DNA of 64,000 nt from Bradyrhizobium sp. AUGA SZCCT0176 (lineage in GTDB: Bacteria; Pseudomonadota; Alphaproteobacteria; Rhizobiales; Xanthobacteraceae): the NCBI RefSeq assembly GCF_018130145.1, contig NZ_JAFCMB010000003.1, positions 186,001 to 250,000 of the forward strand, in the 5' to 3' direction. Below the pieces are notes generated by a model that was given only the letters and a program-made list of their open reading frames with translations, was not told where the DNA came from and did no database searches. Position numbers and translations under genes: made by a program. Positions 45,290 to 55,068 of the stretch are shown piece after piece (position 1 is the first letter of the stretch; each line of letters opens with the position of its first letter).

Positions 45290-47197
45290 TCAGATTCCGA
45301 TCCCGCGAGCTCTCAACGTCTCGGCGATCTCGTCGAAGACGGCTGGATCGTCAACAGTGGCGGGCAGTTTCCATTCCTCATCGTCGGCGATTTTCTGCAT
45401 GGTCCCGCGCAGTATCTTGCCGGAACGAGTCTTGGGCAAGCGCTTGATGGTCACGACCGTCTTCAATGCCGCCACTGCGCCGATACGGTCGCGCACCATC
45501 TGCATGACCTCATTTTCAATCACCGCCGCATCGCGCGACGCCGCAGCGCTCAGCACGACGAATCCAAGGGGGATCTGGCCTTTCATTGCGTCGGCGACGC
45601 CAATCACCGCGCATTCGGCAACGTCCGGATGCTCCGCGAGAACCTCCTCCATTGCCCCAGTCGAAAGGCGATGGCCGGCAACGTTGATGATATCGTCTGT
45701 ACGGGCCATGATGAACACGTAACCGTCCCCGTCGACGAGGCCGGCGTCGGACGTTTTGTAATAACCGGGGAATTCATCGAGGTAAGCTTGCCGGAAGCGG
45801 CTGTCGGCCCTCCAAAAAGTCTGCAGGCAACCAGGCGGCAGAGGGAGCTTCAACACCACATTGCCGAGGGTCCCGGGTGGCGTCTCGTGCCCCGCATCGT
45901 CAAGGATTCGGATTTCATACCCAGGCATGGGGACGCCAGGGGAGCCGTATTTTATCGGCAACGCGCCGAGCCCTAGCGGATTATGGGTGATTGGAGCGCC
46001 TGTTTCGGTCTGCCACCAGTTGTCGATGACCGGGACCCCTAGTTGCTTTTCCGCCCACTTGATTGTCTGGGGGTCGGCGCGCTCGCCCGCCAAGAAAAGC
46101 GCCCTCAGCGTCGAGATGTCATATTTTCGGATGTGATCGCCGGCGGGATCCTGCCCCCTGATGGCGCGGAACGCTGTTGGCGCGGTGAACAGCCCTACCA
46201 CGCCGTGTTCAGCGATGACTCGCCAGAACGTTCCAGCATCCGGCGTTCCTACGGGCTTTCCCTCGAACAAGACTGTCGTGCACCCGTGCACGAGCGGCGC
46301 ATACACGATGTACGAGTGTCCGACGACCCAGCCGACGTCCGAAGCCGCCCAGAATACCTCTCCCGGTTTGATCCCGAATTCGTTTTGCATCGACCATTTC
46401 AGTCTGACCATGTGTCCGCCGTTGTCACGAACCACGCCCTTTGGCTGGCCAGTCGTCCCTGACGTGTAGAGGATATAGAGGGGGTCGGTCGATGCGACCG
46501 GAACGCATTCTATGTCGGTTCGCGCCGCTTTTTCCTGGGCGACGGCCTTGGCGTAGTCGATGTCGCGATCATCAATGAGGTCACAGCTCAGCTGCTCACG
46601 TTGGACGACGATGCAATGCGAAGGCTTATGTCGGGCAAGGTCGATTGCGCCATCCAGCAGCGGTTTGTAGGCGATTGTGCGGTTGGGCTCGAGGCCACAG
46701 GAAGCCGAGATGATCGCCTTAGGTTGCGCATCGTCGATGCGGGTCGCGAGCTCGCGTGCGGCGAAGCCACCAAAAACGACCGAGTGGATTGCGCCCAGAC
46801 GCGCGCACGCGAGCATGGCGAAAACAGCCTCAGCGATCATCGGCATGTAGATGACAACTCGATCACCTTTGCGAACACCGATGCGCCTCAGCACCGCTGC
46901 AAGCGCGGTCACCTCGTCCTTCAACTGCGCATAGGTAAATTTTTGGACGGTGCCGGAAATAGCGCTGTCGTAGATAAGGGCGATCTGGTCTGCTCGCCCT
47001 GCCTCCACGTGCCGGTCCACGGCGTTGTAGCAGGTATTGCAGGTTCCTCCTGGAAACCAGTGCCCGTAAACGCCGACCCCAGGTTCAAAAACCCTGTCAT
47101 ATTGGGTGAACCAGTCAACTCCATGCGCCGCCTCGGCCCAGAATGATTCAGGACCAAGCTTCCAATTGGCGTAGAGCTCATGATAGTCCGATGCCAT
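45290..47197 (-). CDS. prpE: propionate/acrylate-type acyl-CoA synthetase (PrpE)
   Basis: 635 residues from ATG 47197 behind GGGGAGGAGAGGGG. It belongs to the ANL adenylating family, making acyl-AMP then acyl-CoA. Visible are the AMP motif YTSGTTGQPKG, the WWQTETGAPI motif and the C-terminal TRSGKILRG with the regulatory acetylation Lys. The N-terminus WFTQYDRVFEPG and GGTCNTCYNAVDRH is typical of PrpE. Next to acuI it may activate acrylate, 3-hydroxypropionate or propionate. Confidence 0.93.
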   Translation of the reverse strand: MASDYHELYANWKLGPESFWAEAAHGVDWFTQYDRVFEPGVGVYGHWFPGGTCNTCYNAVDRHVEAGRADQIALIYDSAISGTVQKFTYAQLKDEVTALAAVLRRIGVRKGDRVVIYMPMIAEAVFAMLACARLGAIHSVVFGGFAARELATRIDDAQPKAIISASCGLEPNRTIAYKPLLDGAIDLARHKPSHCIVVQREQLSCDLIDDRDIDYAKAVAQEKAARTDIECVPVASTDPLYILYTSGTTGQPKGVVRDNGGHMVRLKWSMQNEFGIKPGEVFWAASDVGWVVGHSYIVYAPLVHGCTTVLFEGKPVGTPDAGTFWRVIAEHGVVGLFTAPTAFRAIRGQDPAGDHIRKYDISTLRALFLAGERADPQTIKWAEKQLGVPVIDNWWQTETGAPITHNPLGLGALPIKYGSPGVPMPGYEIRILDDAGHETPPGTLGNVVLKLPLPPGCLQTFWRADSRFRQAYLDEFPGYYKTSDAGLVDGDGYVFIMARTDDIINVAGHRLSTGAMEEVLAEHPDVAECAVIGVADAMKGQIPLGFVVLSAAASRDAAVIENEVMQMVRDRIGAVAALKTVVTIKRLPKTRSGKILRGTMQKIADDEEWKLPATVDDPAVFDEIAETLRARGIGI

Positions 47198-47392
47198 GCC
47201 CCTCTCCTCCCCAGTCATTCTTTGCACGGCGACATCGTTGTCGGCGGTTGGTGCCATGCGGCATCTGCCCAGCCGCTTGCCGGCTGGGATGCCTTTGGTT
47301 GGACATTGAGCGCCGCATGTTTCGATTAAAGTCTCGGGCTTTGGCCAAACGAGCAGCCCTGATGGCGTCGAGCGCCCATTCCCGTCTACGCC

Positions 47393-48064
47393 TCACGTGA
47401 CCGGCCGATACTCGCTTCCATCCCAGTTTTTCCGACCAACCGTTTTCATGAATCCGTCGACGAACTTGTCTAGAGGGACGGCGTTGCGCTCCAATTTCGC
47501 CCGCAAAATCGCGCCCTCCCACCCGATCCAAAAAAACTCGGACATCTGGCGGCAGTCGACTCGCTGAGGAATCTCGTCGCGCAACCGAGCCTCGTCCAGG
47601 CATTCGGCTATCCTCTTCTGCCATAGCTCGAACACATCTATGAGCCTTTGACGGAAGGAGCCTGGGAGCGATGCCATTTCTTGGCCAAGATTCCCGACAA
47701 GGCATCCGCGACGAAAATCGTACTTCGCCATACCGTCGCGCGCAGATCTTATGAAGTTATCGAACCTCTGCATCGGAGGTAGGTTTCGATCCTTAAGGTA
47801 TTTTTCCAGCCTCGAAACAAAGAAGCTGTTGTATTCGTCGACCAACGCCAACCCGAATGCCTCTTTGCTGCTGAAATAATGATAGAATGATCCCTTAGGG
47901 ATATTGGCCGATTTCAGAATTTCGTCGAGACCGACGGCAGAGAAGCCGAACTCGCACAGCTTTTCGACACCTGCTCTCAGCAGCACGGCTTTCGACTCGT
48001 TCGAAACGCCTTCGTTCTTTGGTGGTCGTCCCGGGCGACGCTTAATGTGTACGACTGATCCCAT
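47393..48064 (-). CDS. acuR: TetR-family regulator (AcuR-like)
   Basis: 223 residues from ATG 48064. N-terminal HTH: VGLDEILKSANIPKGSFYHYFSSKEAFGLAL. The basic lead KRRPGRPPKNEG and the C-terminal domain with CLVGNLGQEMA fit AcuR, the repressor relieved by acrylate in the acu/dmd genes of marine alphaproteobacteria. Its own promoter holds the operator at 48076-48088. Assignment rests on context and motif resemblance. Confidence 0.82.
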   Translation of the reverse strand: MGSVVHIKRRPGRPPKNEGVSNESKAVLLRAGVEKLCEFGFSAVGLDEILKSANIPKGSFYHYFSSKEAFGLALVDEYNSFFVSRLEKYLKDRNLPPMQRFDNFIRSARDGMAKYDFRRGCLVGNLGQEMASLPGSFRQRLIDVFELWQKRIAECLDEARLRDEIPQRVDCRQMSEFFWIGWEGAILRAKLERNAVPLDKFVDGFMKTVGRKNWDGSEYRPVT

Positions 48065-48070
48065 CAGGCA

Positions 48071-48099
48071 ACAATAGACCGGTCGTCTCGCGGATACAA
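48071..48099 (-). promoter_or_regulatory. acuR promoter with operator in the spacer
   Basis: Minus strand: -35 TTGTAT (48094-48099), 17-base spacer with GAGACGACCGGTC, -10 TATTGT (48071-48076), then the acuR ATG 7 bases further, so the transcript is nearly leaderless or starts upstream of the canonical point. Operator AGACCGGTCGTCT (48076-48088) is 12/13 identical with the acuI copy. Confidence 0.68.
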
Positions 48100-48317
48100 T
48101 AGGAGCGTTGGGCGAAAGCCGCAGCGCGCGGCTTCTCAAAGAGGAGCAATGAGCCGAGGCGGTCGCTCAGTAGCGTCCGTTCCGCCGATGTCGTTTTTCA
48201 ACAGCCTGGCCCGCCAGCGAGATCCCAAGCCATGGCACCGCGATTCGATGGCGAGAATTGTCGGATTTGATTGACTGCGCTGCAGCTCATACGTGAATGT
48301 TGGCACGCGTCGCAGCG

Positions 48318-49295
48318 TTATGTGATGCTGGTTCTCACGATGGTCGCGCCACGCTGTAGTACCTCGATTGCTTGCGCGATGATGTGCTCGACGATGTCGC
48401 CGGCGGGCAATCGATCGCGCACCAAGTCGACGCCCTCGCCGGCCCAGACGGCACGGATGGAGAGATCATCTGGTGCAGCATTCATATAAATCTTTTCTTC
48501 CTCGGGCCGCGCCAAGCGGAGTTCCTCTTCCCGTTGTTGCCATTTGTCTAGGAACGCATTCTTAACGGCGCGGCCGGGATACTGTTGCGGCCAGGCAGAG
48601 CCGCGCACGATATCGAATATCCTGGTCTGCTCCGTCTCATCTCCGGAGGCCGCGATCAGCCGGTCCTTCATGGCACCGTTCCAGAGTGACTCGTCTGACG
48701 CCGCAAAGCGCGTGCCCATCAGTACCCCAGCGGCGCCTAAAGCGAGGACGGCTGCAAGTCCGCGGCCGTCTGAAATTCCGCCAGCGGCGACAACAGGGAT
48801 GGGGCCGACTGCATCCACAATCGCTGGAACGAGACCCATCGTTCCTCGCGTCATGCCGGCGTGGCCGCCGGCATCGCGGCCTTGGGCAATGATAATGTCA
48901 GCTCCAGATACGGCAGCTTCCTTGGCCTGAGCCAGCGTTTGGACCTGACACATCAATAGACAGCCGGCTCGCTTTATAGCGTCGGCAAAGGGCACGGGAC
49001 TGCCGAATGAGAGCATGAGCACTGGCGGATGCGCTGCCAAGGCCGCATCGAGGGCCCCCGGCCTCTCATCGAGCGCCCAAGTGACGAGACCAATACCAAC
49101 GCGCGCATTGCCGGCTTCGGTGAGTCCTTTCTTGATGGCTACGCTGTCGGCATATCCAGAACCGATAATCCCCAAACCGCCGGCGTGCGTTACGGCGGCT
49201 GCGAGCCTGCCTCCCGATGCCGAGCCCATGGGAGCGAGCAGGATCGGATGCTTGATCTGCAGCAACCTTGTTAGGGCTGTCTCGATTACGGCCAT
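48318..49295 (-). CDS. nitronate monooxygenase (2-nitropropane dioxygenase family)
   Basis: 325 residues from ATG 49295 with GAAGGAGAAAATA ahead. This FMN TIM-barrel enzyme oxidises nitronates such as propionate-3-nitronate, releasing nitrite. Seen: PILLAPMGSASGGRLAAAVTHAGGLGIIG, ISGADIIIAQGRDAGGHAG (FMN loop with the His), PVVAAGGISDGRGLAAVLALGAAGVLMGTRFAA. It has its own gap upstream but shares strand with the acuR-prpE-acuI genes. Confidence 0.9.
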   Translation of the reverse strand: MAVIETALTRLLQIKHPILLAPMGSASGGRLAAAVTHAGGLGIIGSGYADSVAIKKGLTEAGNARVGIGLVTWALDERPGALDAALAAHPPVLMLSFGSPVPFADAIKRAGCLLMCQVQTLAQAKEAAVSGADIIIAQGRDAGGHAGMTRGTMGLVPAIVDAVGPIPVVAAGGISDGRGLAAVLALGAAGVLMGTRFAASDESLWNGAMKDRLIAASGDETEQTRIFDIVRGSAWPQQYPGRAVKNAFLDKWQQREEELRLARPEEEKIYMNAAPDDLSIRAVWAGEGVDLVRDRLPAGDIVEHIIAQAIEVLQRGATIVRTSIT

Positions 49296-49486
49296 TATTT
49301 TCTCCTTCGGTTCCGTAGCTGACAGGAAGTCAACCTTTGTAGGCGTCACGGGTCAACGCGAGAGGAGCCGTCCGGGTGCCTCACCTCGTCTACGGCTTTC
49401 ACGCAAGCTAGGCAGAAAAAATCATCCGATGTGAGTCGGCCCAATATTCTGGGGCTTTGGTCGGGGCGATGGACAGCGCCGCACGG

Positions 49487-50137
49487 TCAGGCGACTTCGG
49501 AGACGGCCCTGCGGATGGCCTGCTCGAACGCCTCCGGCGGCTGGGCCCCTGTGATTAGGTAGCGATCGTTGACCACCACGGCGGGAACGCCGCTTATCCC
49601 CGCTCGATGCCACTTCTCTTCGGCGTCGCGCACCTCGTCGGCGTAGTGTCCTGAGGTGAGCACATCGCGCACAGCAGCGCCATCAAGGCCAACAGATTCA
49701 GCAGCGGCCACGAGCACATCGTGGTCACCGGGATTCTGCATCTTGGTATGGTAGGCGGCGAGCAGCGCGCGCTTCAGCTCTTCCTGTCGTCCCTCGATCC
49801 GGGCCCAGTGCAGCAGTCGGTGCGCGTCAAATGTGTTGTAGAACCGGCTTTCGTCGGTAGTCACCATGTCGAAGCCCACTTGCGCGGCCAGGACGCGTAG
49901 GCGTTCACGGTTCGCGATCGCCTGCTCGCGCCCGACGCCGTATTTGCGTGCCACGTTGTCGAAACGGCTCTCACCCTCCGGCGGGATGCCCGGATTGAGT
50001 TCGAAGGGCTGAAAATGGATGTCGGCCGTCAATCGCCCCTCGAAGCGCTTCAGCGCAGCATCCAGGTTTCCCAACCCAATGACGCACCAGGGGCATGACA
50101 CATCAGATATAAAGTCGATTTTGACCGTATTTGTCAT
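49487..50137 (-). CDS. DsbA-family oxidoreductase (FrnE-like)
   Basis: 216 residues from ATG 50137. It starts VKIDFISDVSCPWCVIGLGNL, with the CPWC active site; the helical insert with QPFELNPGIPPEGES and the cis-Pro segment ISGVPAVVVNDRYLITGAQ are typical of FrnE-type proteins. It is cytoplasmic (no signal peptide). It may act as a thiol isomerase or glutathione-dependent enzyme; substrate unknown. Confidence 0.9.
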   Translation of the reverse strand: MTNTVKIDFISDVSCPWCVIGLGNLDAALKRFEGRLTADIHFQPFELNPGIPPEGESRFDNVARKYGVGREQAIANRERLRVLAAQVGFDMVTTDESRFYNTFDAHRLLHWARIEGRQEELKRALLAAYHTKMQNPGDHDVLVAAAESVGLDGAAVRDVLTSGHYADEVRDAEEKWHRAGISGVPAVVVNDRYLITGAQPPEAFEQAIRRAVSEVA

Positions 50138-50841
50138 GGAAAGGCTACTCGCTTGGTGACGTTTGGGCACGCCAGGCACCCCCTAAACTTATGGGGAAGA
50201 TGGGGCGACTTAACCACCGGATGAACAGCCGCTGGCAGGAAGGCACTCTTTCGCATATCGGAACAATCATGCGGCTCGCGGCCTCACTGTCGGCCAGCTT
50301 GACACTGACCTTGCCCCCAAGTTTTGCTGGCGCGGAGCCCTCGGCATAGCGCAGCGCCAGCTCCCGGCGCGGGTGGCACGTGAAGGCGAACTCGGACGGC
50401 GTATTCCATCCGAAATGAGGTGGACTACCCTGCTCTATCGCGGCCATCAAACGTGACTGCGACACCTGCGAGCTCAAGCCACGTTGTCGCCGAAGATGCT
50501 CGCCCGGAAGGTCCCGCGCTCGATCCACGAAAGCGCCCGCGACATCGCCAGACCGAAGCCTGGATCAATCGAACGCCGACCAGTGAGTTGCAAGATGTCG
50601 CCAAGTGGCCCCGAACGTCTGACGACTCAACGAAGCGGTCGATCGTGAGAACTCATAGACAGCGCCACCGGGTCAACCTCCGGCTCCATCATCGATTCCA
50701 ACCTCCTGCCCGACGGGATGGAATGAATCAGCGATCCATCCCGATTTCAGCAGCCAAGTTTTTCAACATAATCGGCCAGTAGCGGAAATACTCCGAACGT
50801 TCGGCCTTGATCCGTTTCTGACATCGCCCGTGGTGTTGCGG
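50138..50841. other. intergenic region with transposase debris
   Basis: 704 bases between FrnE and the chemoreceptor. Apart from the IS3-type fragment (50309-50429) nothing is assignable. Confidence 0.45.
50309..50429 (-). pseudogene. C-terminal remnant of an IS3-type transposase
   Basis: The minus strand reads GWNTPSEFAFTCHPRRELALRY, then AEGSAPAKL, similar to the end of IS3/IS407 OrfB (LGYLTPSEFA followed by a GSAPP-like tail). The DDE core is absent. Confidence 0.45.
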
Positions 50842-53013
50842 CTAAGCCGCGCGGATATTCGCCATAAAGCGGTCGAGCTCTTCGCGGAGTCGCGTGCTTT
50901 CGGCGGACAAAGAACGCGCCGAATTCAGCACTTCCTCCGACGCCGAGCCGGTCTGGGTGGCGCCACGATTGACCAGCATGACGCTGGTGGCGGCCTCCTG
51001 CGTGCCTTGCGCGACGTTTTGCACGCTGCGAGTAATCTCCTGCGTCGTAGAACTCTGCTGTTCTACTTCGCGCGCGATAGTCGTCGCAATGTTAGAGATT
51101 TGGCCGATGGTGCCCCCGATCTCCTTGATGGCGGCAACTGAATCCTGGGTTGCCGCCTGCATGCCTGAGATATGATTGGAAATCTCATCGGTTGCCCGCG
51201 CTGTCTGGCTGGCAAGCGATTTCACCTCCGATGCCACCACGGCAAAGCCGTGCCCTGCCTCGCCGGCGCGCGCGGCCTCGATCGTCGCGTTCAGTGCCAG
51301 CAAATTGGTTTGCTTGGCAATCGCCGTGATAAGCTTGATCACGTCGCCGATTTCCTCCGCTGCCCCCGAGAGCTTGCCGATGCGCGCATCGGTCTGTTCC
51401 GCCTGTCGCACGGCCTGATCCGCAATCCGACTTGATTCGTTGACACGCCGCCCGATCCCGTTGACGGACACGGAGAGCTCCTCGATGGCGGAAGCCACCG
51501 ACTGCATGTTGCTGGAGGCCTTCTCGGAAGCACCCGCCAGCTGGCTTGATAGAGTCCGTGTGGTGTCCGCGGTCTGCGTCAATGTACCGGCCGCACCCTC
51601 GATCCGCACGGCCGAAGCCGACACGTTAGTCACGATCGAGCCTACCGCTGTATCGAACTCGTCAGCAAAGCGGATCAATTCGGCACGGCGCGCCGCGGCG
51701 CTTGCCTTATTCCGCGCCTCTTGATTTGCGGCGTCGCGCTCGGCCTTCGCCACCGCCTGGAGCTTGAACTCCTCGACCGCGGCTGCCATCTCGCCCAGCT
51801 CATCCTTACGGCCTAGACCGGGCAGGACGACCTCGAAATTGCCGGCCGCGAGCTTGCGCATCGCAAGGCACATGGACGCGATTGGCCTGGAGATACCATT
51901 GCCGAGCAGGAAGGCCCAGATCAACCCGAGCACGAAGGCGCCCGCAGCGAGCATCAAAATCAGGTCTTTTGTTTCTCTGATTGTCCCCTGCGACTCCGAC
52001 TCAAGGCGCTTCTGGTCGGAGAGCAAGTCGGACTTTATCGCGATCGAACCTTGACTGATGGTAGCGGCGGCTCCCGTCATTTCGACGCTCAGCCGGTCGA
52101 TTTCCTTCGCATTGTCGATCAGTTTGTCGAGGGCCTGCCGGTAATCCTCCAGCATAGCTGAAGTTTCGTTTAAACCTTGATTGATCCCCTCATTCTTTGA
52201 CGAGACGGCGCGTAGTGACTTTTCGACGAACTTAAGACGCGCCATTGCGCTGGTCGCGACGGTCTTGTCGGCATTTGCCACGAACATGTTGGCAAGCGCC
52301 GTGGCTGCTTGGAATTGGTCAGTTACCTTTCTGACGCCATCTTGAATCGTCTGTAGTTCCGAATCGTCGGCCTTACTGGAGAGATCGTCCAGCTTGTAAC
52401 GCAATGAAAAAGCGCTGCGAGTGAGTTTGTTCTGCGCGATCTGCGCGCTGTCTTCCCTGATGCTCACGATTTCGGCAAAAATCTTGGAGAAAGTGCGGAA
52501 TTCCCACTCTAGCTTGGTAAGCTGGTCGAGCCGCGCCGGATTGACCGTAATCTTCATGGATTGGAGAATGGCGTCTCTCAGGCTTGCCTCGGCTGCCAGC
52601 GCCGCTTTGCTATCTTCTTGCTTGCCTGTTTCCTGGAAGTAACGCGCCAGCAAGCGATAGGAGACTAGCTCGCGGTCAATGTTGCGCGCCAGATCCGCTT
52701 CCGTCACTCTCTGTTGGTAGGATGCGACGCCCGCAGAGATTCGTTCGAAGCCCATAAAGGCAAAGCCCATGCTGGCTCCCGAGATCGCCAATGTGACGGC
52801 AAAGCCGAGCATGATCTTTGCACGGAATCGGAGGACGGGTAGGTTCAATAGCCACGACCCGGAACGACGTTTAAGCCCCACAGTATCCTTGCGATCCTCA
52901 AGTAGGCTACTCTTCAACGCCGAATGACCAACGCCGGCTACTGAAATGGTGTCCACTATCGGGAGGCCAATTATTGACATGAGCTTCAGCGAGATTTTGA
53001 ATTTACCGAGCAT
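50842..53013 (-). CDS. methyl-accepting chemotaxis protein
   Basis: 723 residues. A membrane helix (about 65-88), a helical periplasmic sensor (90-350), a second helix (355-375), HAMP (to 430) and a signalling domain whose tip reads [37 protein letters not shown]. It reports to CheA/CheW at the inner membrane. The first 45 residues ([20 protein letters not shown], then [13 protein letters not shown]) look like the N-terminus of another chemoreceptor type (sCache) joined ahead of the normal start [16 protein letters not shown], so the protein may be a recombinant or start internally. Confidence 0.9.
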   Translation of the reverse strand: MLGKFKISLKLMSIIGLPIVDTISVAGVGHSALKSSLLEDRKDTVGLKRRSGSWLLNLPVLRFRAKIMLGFAVTLAISGASMGFAFMGFERISAGVASYQQRVTEADLARNIDRELVSYRLLARYFQETGKQEDSKAALAAEASLRDAILQSMKITVNPARLDQLTKLEWEFRTFSKIFAEIVSIREDSAQIAQNKLTRSAFSLRYKLDDLSSKADDSELQTIQDGVRKVTDQFQAATALANMFVANADKTVATSAMARLKFVEKSLRAVSSKNEGINQGLNETSAMLEDYRQALDKLIDNAKEIDRLSVEMTGAAATISQGSIAIKSDLLSDQKRLESESQGTIRETKDLILMLAAGAFVLGLIWAFLLGNGISRPIASMCLAMRKLAAGNFEVVLPGLGRKDELGEMAAAVEEFKLQAVAKAERDAANQEARNKASAAARRAELIRFADEFDTAVGSIVTNVSASAVRIEGAAGTLTQTADTTRTLSSQLAGASEKASSNMQSVASAIEELSVSVNGIGRRVNESSRIADQAVRQAEQTDARIGKLSGAAEEIGDVIKLITAIAKQTNLLALNATIEAARAGEAGHGFAVVASEVKSLASQTARATDEISNHISGMQAATQDSVAAIKEIGGTIGQISNIATTIAREVEQQSSTTQEITRSVQNVAQGTQEAATSVMLVNRGATQTGSASEEVLNSARSLSAESTRLREELDRFMANIRAA

Positions 53014-53547
53014 CGTGAAACCTTTGAGATCATAGCGCGCCGACTGATCCGGCTCGGATGTTAGTTATCGCACAATGATAAAGATTGCCTTCACGCGCCT
53101 CGGTGCATGCGCTGCGCATGTTTGGCAGCGTCACTGATAGACTCAAGATTTGAGAAAACGAGCACGCTCGAAGCGTGCGTAACACACCACACGGCTTGAT
53201 CGTATACGAAGAAACGAGCGAGGAATAATTACTTATTCAGATGATGGTCATCTCCAAACACGATGACCAGCCGATGCAGGAGCGGCTGACATTAGCGTTT
53301 GGCTAAACGGAACCGTCCTCCGCAGATCATAGTTTTACCAATACGACGTATCATGCCAAACGTAGCTGCACGGTTTTGTGAACGTTGGGTACATTCTTAA
53401 TCGCTCCTTGCGCGATCGGATTCCTGGATCACGTTGCAGATCGGTGCCGGCTTCGTAAAGCGCCAGGATGTCGGCAATTGCACGGTTGACCACACTCGCG
53501 GGATCGCACGTGCGGCATCATCGCTAATGCCGCTCCCGCATGACGGC
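53014..53547. other. intergenic region with two strong hairpins
   Basis: 534 bases upstream of the chemoreceptor. CATGCGC-T-GCGCATG (53106-53120) and GCACGCT-CGA-AGCGTGC (53162-53178) are perfect inverted repeats 40 bases apart, without T-runs. They may be operators or transcript structures. The end of hchA is at 53548. Confidence 0.45.
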
Positions 53548-54423
53548 TTAACTCTGACCAACCTCGGCAAGCAGCGCCTTAGCGGCCGCTTTGCCGACAT
53601 TGTTGGCCGCGAACGGACTATCGCCGGTAATCAATCTTCTGTCCTGAAACGTCTGGCCATTAATTTCGGTGTTCAGAATCTCGACACCCAGCTTCTTAAG
53701 CTCCTCGCCAAACATCCATGGAATCTGGCCTGGCATGTAACCGAGTTCCGGAGTCTTCTTGTCGATGGCATCAGGGAATGCGCAAATCTTGTAGCCCTTA
53801 AAGATATAATCATCTTTCGCTTCATTCACGCCTGGAGCGAGAAAGGCAGCTGGGCCATGGCAGAGCGAGATGATATATTTGTTCCGGCTCATCGCCCACT
53901 TCAGGGTTGTCTTAACGTCCAGACTCTTCGGAATTCCGATCAGCGCGCCGTGGCCACCAGGAATAAAGACCGCAATGTAGTTCGAATTGTCACCGAGATT
54001 CTTCTCAACGACATCCGACAGTTTGAGCGGACTCATTAGCTTGTTGATGTACTTCTGATAAAAGCCGATAACAGCTTCGTCCTGCCGGGGTAGCGCCCAG
54101 AGTTCGAATTTGACCGGGTTGCCCGATAAAGTGGCAATATCAAACTCAAAGCCAGCCTTATCGAGATGATACATCGGCAACAGCGTTTCGACGGGATGAT
54201 TTCCAGTCGAGAACATCGTTCCATTGTCCATCAGAAGATAGCGTTCGTCGGCAGCAATCATCAATATCTTCCACTTGCCGCCGCGGTAAGCATTCGGATA
54301 GTCCGCTCCGTCGAGGTCCGACTTGGCCGACGTAAATTGGCTCAATGAGTAAGGCGAAGGAAAGAATGCATTATTTTCAGCAACATCCGGTGTTGGGCGC
54401 TTGTCTTCCGTTTTCTCAGCCAT
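53548..54423 (-). CDS. hchA: Hsp31/HchA-type glyoxalase III or protein deglycase
   Basis: 291 residues from ATG 54423 behind GGAGGACATC. The DJ-1/PfpI fold carries the nucleophile elbow [15 protein letters not shown] (Cys) and the upstream [38 protein letters not shown] is typical of the Hsp31 subgroup. It detoxifies methylglyoxal and repairs glycated proteins in the cytoplasm. It appears to be a single gene. Confidence 0.92.
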   Translation of the reverse strand: MAEKTEDKRPTPDVAENNAFFPSPYSLSQFTSAKSDLDGADYPNAYRGGKWKILMIAADERYLLMDNGTMFSTGNHPVETLLPMYHLDKAGFEFDIATLSGNPVKFELWALPRQDEAVIGFYQKYINKLMSPLKLSDVVEKNLGDNSNYIAVFIPGGHGALIGIPKSLDVKTTLKWAMSRNKYIISLCHGPAAFLAPGVNEAKDDYIFKGYKICAFPDAIDKKTPELGYMPGQIPWMFGEELKKLGVEILNTEINGQTFQDRRLITGDSPFAANNVGKAAAKALLAEVGQS

Positions 54424-55068
54424 TGTGATGTCCTCCATCGTTTTCCACTTGCGATAGTCCGATCCTACAAGCCCGTTGAAATCCCACGTATGAGGCGTTT
54501 CCCTCAATCAATTCGGATGCGCGGCCCCAACAATCAGAGCCGCTCGAAATCATGACCCGCTGCCGGTACGGCGAAACGCGCCTTTTGCCTCACCCTCCTA
54601 TTTCTCCATCTCGTAAACGAAAGCGATACGATCGGGAGTCTCTTTGGCCCAGTAGCGCTGTCGCTCACAGATTGCGGCTCCTTGATCATCAGAACCTCGT
54701 CCTCCGACATCTGCCTTCTTGCTTCAAGAGGAACGCTAAGCAATAGACGGTATCGATCACTTTTAGGACTTCAGATCCGCGTTTCATTAAGGCCTTGCAC
54801 CTTGCTAGTATATCGGCTCGCTCGCCATGAGCTGCGTAGGTACAAACAGTTTAGGTCTAACCGCCCATTAGGAGAATGATCGACGACTGGAAGACACTCA
54901 ACCGCCGCTCGGTATGATCAAATGAGCTTCCAGAACTCATTGAGCCAGATTGCCTCGCACATCTCGTCGCGGCTCAGTGATTAGACGCGGCTTGCAGCAT
55001 GTTAGATGCCGCATCCACGGCACGTTTCAAAGCCTGCCATATTGAGCTTTGCGAGGCCAACAACGAGC
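54424..55068. other. intergenic, no gene recognised
   Basis: 645 bases between hchA and the PAS-like gene. A minus-strand open frame at 54534-54743 has mixed, possibly shifted protein-like text but no firm match; it may be debris. Confidence 0.35.

Noticed and set aside
54534..54743. Small minus-strand gene
   Set aside because: Protein-like text shifts between frames and matches no family clearly; more likely debris or chance.
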